A DNA stretch of 11,880 bases, taken from Erysipelotrichaceae bacterium (GTDB taxonomy: Bacteria; Bacillota_I; Bacilli_A; Erysipelotrichales; Erysipelotrichaceae). Numbering within the stretch: the first letter of the stretch is position 1; every line of letters starts with the position of its first letter. The DNA lies in the NCBI GenBank assembly GCA_030533035.1, contig JAUNJW010000032.1, positions 1 through 11,880 on the forward strand, given 5' to 3'. Of the stretch, positions 6,501-11,880 are shown piece after piece. A program made the position numbers and the translations under genes. The notes beneath the pieces were generated by a model, which ran no database searches, was not told where the DNA came from, and saw only the letters and a program-made list of their open reading frames with translations.

Positions 6501-7343
6501 GTGAAAACATTGGAAATCAAGAACCTCCACGTCAGTGTGGAAGATAAAGAAATACTGAAGGGAGTCGACCTCACAGTCAACGAGAATGAGGTCCACGCCC
6601 TGATGGGCCCCAACGGCAACGGCAAATCGACGCTCCTTGCCGCGATCATGGGCAACCCCAAATATACCGTAACGGAAGGCACAATCACCTATGACGGAAA
6701 AGATGTCCTTGCCATGCCCGTCAATGAAAGAAGCGTGGCCGGCCTTTTCCTGGCGATGCAGTATCCCCAGGAAATCCCCGGCGTCACCAACAGCGACTTC
6801 TTACGGGCGGCCATGAATGTCAGAAGCGAGCAGCCGGTATCGCTGTTCCGCTTTATCAAGGCAATGGAATCCACAATCAGCGAACTGCAGATGAAGGAAG
6901 ACCTGGCCCACAGATTCCTCAATGAAGGCTTCTCCGGCGGTGAAAAGAAGAGAAATGAAATCGTCCAGATGAAGATGCTGAAACCGTCTCTTTCCATGCT
7001 GGATGAAATTGACTCCGGCCTTGACGTTGACGCGATCCGCATCGTCGGCGAGGCGATCAACGCCCTGCGTCAGGAAACCGGCATGGCAGTCATCGTGGTC
7101 TCCCATTATGAGAGATTCCTCGAACTGATCAGGCCGCAGTTCACCCATGTCCTGGTGGACGGCAGGATTATCACCAGCGGCGGTCCTGAGCTGGCCATGA
7201 AGATTGACAGCGAAGGCTATGACTGGATTTATAAGGAATTTGACATCAGACCGGCAGCGGAAGCTGAGCAGGAACAGCGCAGGGTAACTTCGATCGGCAC
7301 ATGCGCAGTCCGTGAAAGCGTAAAGGCAAAAGAGGGCAGATGA
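6501..7343 (+). CDS. sufC: Fe-S cluster assembly ATPase SufC
   Basis: SufC is the ABC-type ATPase of the cytoplasmic SufBCD scaffold; ATP binding drives the shape change that allows cluster building on SufB-SufD. From the GTG at 6501 the product is 280 residues: Walker A GPNGNGKST (36-44), Q-loop region LAMQYPQEIPG (84-94), signature FSGGEKKRNEI (144-154), Walker B SMLDEIDSGLD (165-175) with D168 and E169, and the H-loop H202. A GTG three codons earlier (6492) is possible, but GGAAGG at 6487-6492 sits correctly for 6501, which also gives the family-like MKTLEIKNLHVSVEDKEIL. The protein is about 30 residues longer than typical SufC at its C-terminus (residues 251-280, charged, one Cys). It is first in the operon, and its stop overlaps the sufD start as ATGA. 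Confidence 0.94.
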   Translation: MKTLEIKNLHVSVEDKEILKGVDLTVNENEVHALMGPNGNGKSTLLAAIMGNPKYTVTEGTITYDGKDVLAMPVNERSVAGLFLAMQYPQEIPGVTNSDFLRAAMNVRSEQPVSLFRFIKAMESTISELQMKEDLAHRFLNEGFSGGEKKRNEIVQMKMLKPSLSMLDEIDSGLDVDAIRIVGEAINALRQETGMAVIVVSHYERFLELIRPQFTHVLVDGRIITSGGPELAMKIDSEGYDWIYKEFDIRPAAEAEQEQRRVTSIGTCAVRESVKAKEGR

Positions 7344-8146
7344 CACCCTTACGCCTCAACACTGACATCCTTCTCAAAGAGGGATACAGCGAATACGAAA
7401 TCGATTCCGACCGGAATCTTGAAATCACATTCCGGGGATCGGGAAAATGCGACGTCTTTGTCCGGATCACAAGAGCCGATCAGGTCCGGATCCGCAGCTT
7501 TATCGCTGAGGATGCCGATGTCTCCATTCTGTTCTGGAACGTTTCCGGCACAGCCTGCGACATCGATGAAAGCCATGACGTTGCCGCTGACGCGAAGCTG
7601 ACGATCGCCTATGGCGAATGCAACAGCGCCGCGACGCACAGAAACACCTACGTCTCGCTCAGAGGCAGACAGGCCCAGGCCCTGATTTCCAGCGCCAGCC
7701 TGGTTTCAGACAGAAAGAACTATTCGATGAACATGGTGAATTTCGCACCCCATACAAGCGGCGAAATCAGAAACTATGCCGTCGTGCTGAAAACCGGCGT
7801 CCTGACAATCGACGCCATCGGCAGAATTGTCAAAGGCGCGAGGCGGGCGGAAAGCCACCAGACATCGCGTGCCCTGAGCTTTGAGGATGGCCAGAAATCA
7901 ACCATCCTGCCGGAGCTTCTGATTGACGAGAACGATGTCCAGGCCAGCCATGCCATGTCCATCGGCCGTATGGATGAGGACCAGCTGTACTACATGATGT
8001 CCAGAGGCCTGACGCCCCAGCAGTGCACAACCCTGATTTCCACCGGCTATCTCATGCCGATCACCGAAGTCATCGACAACGGGGAACTGCGTGAGACACT
8101 GCGGACGGAAATGGAAAGGAAAATCGCGGAGCTATGTTCGATGTAA
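7340..8146 (+). CDS. sufD: Short SufD-type Fe-S scaffold subunit
   Basis: SufD pairs with SufB on the SufC dimer to form the scaffold. The 268-residue product holds the beta-helix core and the C-terminal SufC-binding region: YAVVLKTGVLTIDAIGRIVKGA (continuous at 146-167), RRAESHQTSRAL (168-179), then ENDVQASHAMSIGRMDEDQLYYMMSRGL (197-224 region) with H204 where E. coli SufD has the essential H360. Usual SufD proteins have about 420-440 residues; here some 150 N-terminal residues are missing. This is not a start-choice error, because an in-frame TGA lies at 7313-7315, only 24 bases before the ATG. GAGGG at 7332-7336 provides a ribosome site, and the ATG overlaps the sufC stop by four bases. 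SufD identity follows from the retained His and the lack of the SufB Cys; it could be called an unassigned SufB/SufD-family protein. Confidence 0.87.
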   Translation: MTPLRLNTDILLKEGYSEYEIDSDRNLEITFRGSGKCDVFVRITRADQVRIRSFIAEDADVSILFWNVSGTACDIDESHDVAADAKLTIAYGECNSAATHRNTYVSLRGRQAQALISSASLVSDRKNYSMNMVNFAPHTSGEIRNYAVVLKTGVLTIDAIGRIVKGARRAESHQTSRALSFEDGQKSTILPELLIDENDVQASHAMSIGRMDEDQLYYMMSRGLTPQQCTTLISTGYLMPITEVIDNGELRETLRTEMERKIAELCSM

Positions 8147-9351
8147 ATAAAATCAGACAGGACTTTCCGATGCTGGTGAAGCATCCGGAACTGATCTATT
8201 TCGACAATGGCGCGACCACCCTGAAGCCGCAGTGCGTGATTGACGCGGTCACTGACTGTTATCCAGAACATACATCCAACGTCCCCCGCGGTGATTATGC
8301 CATCGCCGCCACCAATGACAGGCTTTATGACGGCACAAGAAAGATCTTCGCCAGAATGATCAATTGCCGGCCGGAGGAAATCGCTTTTGTCCACAACGTG
8401 ACAGCGGCGCTCAACCAGATTGTTTACGGGCTTGCGCCTGAGCTGAATGAAGGCGACGTCATCCTGCTGACAAAGGCTGAACATGCCAGCAACCTGCTGC
8501 CGTGGTTCCGGCTGGCAAGGGAAAAGAACCTGAAGATCGAATACATCGAAACAGATTCCCAGGCCAATATTTCCGTGGAAAGCTTCCGGAAGGCCATGAA
8601 TGAGAAGGTCAAGGCTGTCTCCATCGCCCAGGTGACAAATGTCCTCGGGTCGATCCAGCCGGTAAAGGAAATCGCGGCCATTGCCCATGAATACGGGGCA
8701 TATGTCGTGATTGACGGCGCCCAGTCCGTTCCCCATATGAAAGTCGACGTGAAGGATCTTGACTGCGACTTCCTCGGCTTCAGCGCCCACAAGATGTGCG
8801 GTCCCGACGGGGTCGGCATCCTCTACGGCAAAAAGGAACTGATGGGAAAGATGATGCCGGTATTTATGGGCGGCGACATGAATGCCCGTTTCGCAAGCGA
8901 CACCAGCATCCTGCTCAAGGACGCCCCGGTCCGCTTCGAGTCCGGAACCCCGAACATCGAAGGCGTTATCGGCGCCGGCGCTGCCGCCGAATACCTGATG
9001 GCAGTCGGCCTGGATGAAATCCATGAATATGAAAGACAGCTGCGCGCCTATTTCATCGAAAAGATGAAGCAGCTTGACAACATTGAAATCTACAACCCTG
9101 ACAATGAGTACGGTCCGGTTTCCTTCAACGGAAAGGGTGTCTTTGCCCAGGACGCGGCCGGCTGGCTGGCGTCGAAGGACATCGCTGTGCGCAGCGGCAA
9201 CCACTGTGCCAAGATTCTCCATGAGATCATCGGCACCGACCAGACAATCAGGGCGTCGCTCTATTTCTACAATACAAAAGAAGAAGTTGACCGGTTTGTC
9301 GAAGCCGCTTCGCAGATCAGTCTGGAAAATGCCGTCGGCATCTTCTTCTGA
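8134..9351 (+). CDS. sufS: Cysteine desulfurase SufS
   Basis: SufS is a PLP-dependent, group II cysteine desulfurase that frees sulfur from L-cysteine as a persulfide for cluster assembly. The 405-residue product has IYFDNGATTLKP (21-32), H117 in TKAEHASN, D194 in VIDGAQSVPH, the PLP lysine K220 in FSAHKMCGPDGVGILYGK and the active-site C358 in VRSGNHCAK. At position 339 there is Gln (GVFAQDAAGWL), where Bacillus SufS has H342, the residue that takes the SufU zinc; the spacing to the active-site Cys is the same 19 residues. The RSGNHCAK block also differs from the common RAGHHCAQP form. The start overlaps sufD by 13 bases, with only a poorly spaced GGAG before it, so it probably depends on translational coupling. 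Confidence 0.95.
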   Translation: MFDVNKIRQDFPMLVKHPELIYFDNGATTLKPQCVIDAVTDCYPEHTSNVPRGDYAIAATNDRLYDGTRKIFARMINCRPEEIAFVHNVTAALNQIVYGLAPELNEGDVILLTKAEHASNLLPWFRLAREKNLKIEYIETDSQANISVESFRKAMNEKVKAVSIAQVTNVLGSIQPVKEIAAIAHEYGAYVVIDGAQSVPHMKVDVKDLDCDFLGFSAHKMCGPDGVGILYGKKELMGKMMPVFMGGDMNARFASDTSILLKDAPVRFESGTPNIEGVIGAGAAAEYLMAVGLDEIHEYERQLRAYFIEKMKQLDNIEIYNPDNEYGPVSFNGKGVFAQDAAGWLASKDIAVRSGNHCAKILHEIIGTDQTIRASLYFYNTKEEVDRFVEAASQISLENAVGIFF

Positions 9352-9362
9352 GGGAGGATATT

Positions 9363-9812
9363 ATGGCAAACAGTTTATTGAATGATCCCGAGATCCTGCG
9401 TGAGCTGATCATGGACCATTACCAGTATCCGCACAATCACAAGCTGACAGAGGATGCGTCCTATGCCAGCGTCCATATGGCCAGCGACAGCTGCATCGAT
9501 GACATCACCGTCCAGTCGAAGATTGAAGACGGCGTCATCCGGGACATCCGCTTCGACGGCGTCGCCTGCACAATTTCCACCGCCAGTACATCCATGATGA
9601 CTGACCTGCTCAAAGGCAAAAAGGTGGAAGAGGCGAAGGGGATCATTGACAACTACTTCGGCATGATTGACGCGAAGGAATATGATCCCGATGTTCTCGA
9701 GGAGGCAGTTGCCTTCAAGAATGTCTACCGCCAGGCCAACCGGATCAAGTGCGCCACCATCGGCTGGAAGGCAATCAGCCAGATGATCGATGAAAGCGAG
9801 AAAGAATCATGA
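9363..9812 (+). CDS. sufU: Zinc-containing sulfurtransferase SufU
   Basis: SufU accepts the persulfide sulfur from SufS and passes it to the SufBCD scaffold; it is the Gram-positive partner that replaces SufE. The 149-residue product has the expected N-terminus ([14 protein letters not shown], 12-25) and all four zinc ligands: C44 and D46 in SCIDDITV, C69 in [11 protein letters not shown] and C130 in RIKCATIGW. One deviation is Ile45, where most members have Gly (CGD). The longer SufU spacing before the last Cys, absent from IscU, is kept. AGGGAGG at 9351-9357 lies five bases ahead of the ATG, making this the best ribosome site in the operon after sufC. It begins 11 bases after sufS, and its stop overlaps the sufB start. 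Confidence 0.93.
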   Translation: MANSLLNDPEILRELIMDHYQYPHNHKLTEDASYASVHMASDSCIDDITVQSKIEDGVIRDIRFDGVACTISTASTSMMTDLLKGKKVEEAKGIIDNYFGMIDAKEYDPDVLEEAVAFKNVYRQANRIKCATIGWKAISQMIDESEKES

Positions 9813-11224
9813 GTGAGGCAAACAGAAACAACGAAGCGATCTATGCCCAGGATGATTACAAGTACGGCTTCCACGACGACGTTGTCTCCATCATCGATAC
9901 CGGCAAAGGCCTGAGTGAGGAGATCGTCCGTCAGATTTCAGCATATAAGAATGAACCGGAATGGATGACCGAATTCAGGGTGAAGGCATACCGTGCCTTC
10001 GAGAAAATGCCGATGCCGAAATGGGGACCGGATCTTTCCGAAATCGATTTCCAGGATTTCACCTATTACAAGAAGGTATCCCAGGACGCTGAAAAGAGCT
10101 GGGACGATGTGCCGGAGGAGGTCAAGAAGACCTTCGAAAAGCTCGGTATTCCCGAAGCGGAAAGAAAATACCTGGCCGGCGTCACCACCCAGTACGAATC
10201 CGAGGCTGTCTATCACAACATGCTGGACGAGGTCCAGTCCAAGGGCGTGATCTTCCTTGACATTGACAGCGCCCTCAAGGAATACCCGGACATCTTCCGC
10301 AGATATTTCGGGACCATCGTTCCTGTCGGCGACAACAAGCTGGCGGCCCTCAACAGCGCAGTCTGGAGCGGCGGCTCATTCATCTATGTGCCCAAGGGCG
10401 TCAAACTTGAAAAACCGCTGCAGTCCTACTTCCGGATCAACTCCGAGTCGATGGGACAGTTTGAGCGTTCCATCATCATTGTCGATGACGGCGCCGAATG
10501 TTCCTATGTCGAAGGCTGCACCGCGCCCCAGTATTCAAAGGATTCCATGCACGCGGCCGTTGTCGAGGTCTTCGTCGGCAAAGGCGCAAAGTGCCGCTAT
10601 TCCTCCGTGCAGAACTGGTCCAACAATATCCTGAACCTGGTTACCAAGCGGGCGAAGGTGGATGCGCACGGCACCATGGAGTGGATTGACGGCAACATCG
10701 GTTCCCGTATTTCAATGAAATACCCCGCCTGTATCCTGGCTGGTGAATATGCCCACGGCTTATGCATTTCCATCGCTGTCGGCTCAAGGGGCCAGTTCCA
10801 GGACACCGGCGCCAAGATGATCCATCTGGCTCCGCATACCTCAAGCTCAATCGTTTCCAAGTCCGTTTCGAGAAACGGCGGCGTCACCAACTTCCGCGAC
10901 TGGATCCGATTCGGCGCAAAGGCCGACTATTCCAAGACGAAGATCGAGTGCGATACCCTGATTCTTGATGAGATCTCTGCTTCCGACACGATTCCCCTCA
11001 ACATCTCGGAAAACGCCACATCGACGATGGAACACGAAGCCAAGGTTTCCAAGATTTCCGAAGATGAACTCTTCTACCTGATGAGCCGCGGCCTTACCGA
11101 AGCCCAGGCCACCGAGATGATCATCATGGGATTCCTGGAGCCCTTTACAAGGGAGCTGCCGATGGAGTACGCGGTTGAACTCAACCAGCTGCTCAAGATC
11201 GACATGAGTGATTCCATTGGATAA
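9809..11224 (+). CDS. sufB: Fe-S cluster scaffold subunit SufB
   Basis: SufB is the main scaffold subunit on which the cluster is assembled in the SufBCD complex. The 471-residue length is normal. Landmarks are YKYGFHDDV (17-25), the helical region [23 protein letters not shown] (as 109-131), [13 protein letters not shown] (186-198), SYVEGCTAP (232-240), [10 protein letters not shown] (337-346) and the C-terminal SufC-binding part [14 protein letters not shown] (416-429). C381 in KIECDTLIL corresponds to E. coli C405 and E410 in [13 protein letters not shown] to E434, both needed for cluster building there. It starts as ATGA overlapping the sufU stop. A 17-base overlap with the next gene suggests that the folate enzyme is translated from the same message. 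Confidence 0.96.
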   Translation: MSEANRNNEAIYAQDDYKYGFHDDVVSIIDTGKGLSEEIVRQISAYKNEPEWMTEFRVKAYRAFEKMPMPKWGPDLSEIDFQDFTYYKKVSQDAEKSWDDVPEEVKKTFEKLGIPEAERKYLAGVTTQYESEAVYHNMLDEVQSKGVIFLDIDSALKEYPDIFRRYFGTIVPVGDNKLAALNSAVWSGGSFIYVPKGVKLEKPLQSYFRINSESMGQFERSIIIVDDGAECSYVEGCTAPQYSKDSMHAAVVEVFVGKGAKCRYSSVQNWSNNILNLVTKRAKVDAHGTMEWIDGNIGSRISMKYPACILAGEYAHGLCISIAVGSRGQFQDTGAKMIHLAPHTSSSIVSKSVSRNGGVTNFRDWIRFGAKADYSKTKIECDTLILDEISASDTIPLNISENATSTMEHEAKVSKISEDELFYLMSRGLTEAQATEMIIMGFLEPFTRELPMEYAVELNQLLKIDMSDSIG

Positions 11225-11738
11225 GAAAACCGCAAGAAAAACCGGCCTGGCAAACAGGGCGGCGATCAGCGCTGAGGCAAGAAAAGAAAAGGACACGGCC
11301 ATCCAGAAACAGGTCATTGAAAAGATCAGGGACCTGAAAACCGTCGGCTGCTATGTTTCTTTCAATGATGAGGCGGATACTTCACTGATCCGGCAGTACT
11401 GCTATGAAACCGGAAAGGTCCTGGCTGTGCCGAAGGTTGATGGAAACACGCTTGTCTTCCACCGCATCCTGAGTGACAGCGATCTGGAAAAAGGCTGCTT
11501 CGGCGTGATGGAACCGGTTCTTGATGATCCGGTGGATCCGTCAAAGATCGACTTTATGATCGTTCCGCTGTCTTCCTTTGATGAGAAGGGAAACCGCACC
11601 GGCTACGGAAAAGGGTATTATGACCGCATCCTGGGCAGATGCCGGCATACGGCAGGCATTGCTTACGCGGAACAGAAAACGGATCTGATTGAAGCGGATC
11701 CCTGGGATATTGCCCTTGATGAAATCATATATGCTTAA
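11208..11738 (+). CDS. 5-formyltetrahydrofolate cyclo-ligase
   Basis: This enzyme (MTHFS, YgfA/YqgN family) converts 5-formyltetrahydrofolate to 5,10-methenyltetrahydrofolate with ATP, returning a dead-end or storage folate to one-carbon metabolism. The 176-residue product (173 from the alternative start) shows the family N-terminus [16 protein letters not shown] (6-21), [13 protein letters not shown] (46-58), [20 protein letters not shown] ending in YYDR (117-140), which forms the nucleotide and folate site, and the closing DEIIYA. The start is uncertain: GTG at 11208, inside the end of sufB, or TTG at 11217; neither has a clear ribosome site, so coupling to sufB translation is likely. Length and motifs are complete. 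It is the last gene of the operon before a terminator. Confidence 0.92.
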   Translation: MIPLDKKTARKTGLANRAAISAEARKEKDTAIQKQVIEKIRDLKTVGCYVSFNDEADTSLIRQYCYETGKVLAVPKVDGNTLVFHRILSDSDLEKGCFGVMEPVLDDPVDPSKIDFMIVPLSSFDEKGNRTGYGKGYYDRILGRCRHTAGIAYAEQKTDLIEADPWDIALDEIIYA

Positions 11739-11739
11739 C

Positions 11740-11761
11740 AGGATGCCGGAAGGCATCCTTT
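11740..11761 (+). terminator. Intrinsic terminator of the suf operon
   Basis: AGGATGCC (11740-11747) pairs perfectly with GGCATCCT (11752-11759) around a GGAA loop and is followed by a short T run. It starts one base after the last stop codon of the operon. The T run is short, so some read-through into the next gene is possible. Confidence 0.8.
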
Positions 11762-11765
11762 CCTA

Positions 11766-11774
11766 TGGTAGAAT
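11766..11774 (+). promoter_or_regulatory. Possible extended -10 promoter of the last, partial gene
   Basis: TGG-TAGAAT is one base off the extended -10 consensus and resembles the suf promoter (TGG-TATAAT). No good -35 box is seen. The expected start near 11781 would put the ribosome site at the very 5' end of the message, so the call is tentative. Confidence 0.4.
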
Positions 11775-11789
11775 AACTGCGGAGGGTTT

Positions 11790-11880
11790 ATGAAATTCTA
11801 TCTGATTGAAACTGTTCTCACGGAATGCGCAAAGGAAGACATCCTGACTGCGGGGGCTCCATATGTGGCAGTCATGAAGC
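11790..11880 (+). CDS. Start of an unidentified protein (3' partial)
   Basis: Only 30 codons are inside the window: MKFYLIETVLTECAKEDILT followed by AGAPYVAVMK, with no stop before the edge. GGAGGG at 11781-11786 lies three bases before the ATG, somewhat close but usable, and a terminator plus a possible promoter stand immediately upstream, so a new transcription unit is plausible. The piece has no signal peptide. It is too short for me to name a family. Confidence 0.5.
   Translation, partial: MKFYLIETVLTECAKEDILTAGAPYVAVMK

Noticed and set aside
8047..9222. A 391-codon open frame on the minus strand
   Set aside because: It lies wholly opposite sufS and the end of sufD, which have clear motifs. 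The translation shows no family features, and long opposite frames are common in this codon usage.
1..11880. Mobile elements, CRISPR repeats, toxin-antitoxin or phage defence genes
   Set aside because: No transposase, integrase, regularly spaced repeats or defence domains are seen, and nearly all bases belong to housekeeping genes of uniform composition.

Overview
The window looks like ordinary chromosome of a low-GC-phylum (Bacillota/Firmicutes) bacterium, most likely from the Erysipelotrichia. This rests on gene content, not on any search: the sufC-D-S-U-B gene order with SufU instead of SufA/SufE, the MurT/GatD pair that amidates lipid II, YhaM nuclease, RecX, PrsA-like foldases, strong AGGAGG-type ribosome sites and TGn-TATAAT promoters. 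The DNA is moderately GC-rich and base use is even throughout. I see no tRNA, rRNA, insertion sequence, phage gene or CRISPR array.

Layout. (1) Bases 3-3915, plus strand: four tightly packed and mostly overlapping genes. They are a 5'-truncated reading frame that appears to join the end of a group-1 glycosyltransferase to a full-length RecX, then yhaM, murT and gatD, closed by a terminator at 3925-3964. (2) Bases 3974-6388, minus strand: a small hypothetical gene, a membrane-anchored parvulin-like protein and a PrsA-like lipoprotein, converging on group 1 with its own terminator. A near-consensus promoter lies inside the loop of a terminator-like hairpin just upstream of the parvulin-like gene. 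(3) Bases 6445-11761, plus strand: a SUF iron-sulfur cluster operon (sufC, sufD, sufS, sufU, sufB) with a 5-formyltetrahydrofolate cyclo-ligase gene overlapping its end, starting from an extended -10 promoter and ending in a hairpin terminator. (4) Bases 11766-11880: the promoter-proximal start of one more gene that runs off the edge.

How the genes work together. SufS takes sulfur from cysteine, SufU should receive it, and SufB-SufC-SufD is the ATP-driven scaffold that builds the cluster. MurT and GatD together convert the D-glutamate of lipid II to D-isoglutamine; the minus-strand foldases act outside the membrane, so both groups touch the cell envelope, although they are transcribed separately. 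RecX tunes RecA and YhaM trims RNA or DNA 3' ends.

I did not find an unmistakably new system. The points most worth checking are the apparent glycosyltransferase-RecX fusion, a SufS that has Gln where the Bacillus enzyme has the histidine that takes zinc from SufU, a SufD missing its usual N-terminal region, and a pair of foldase-like proteins that have lost the parvulin histidines.
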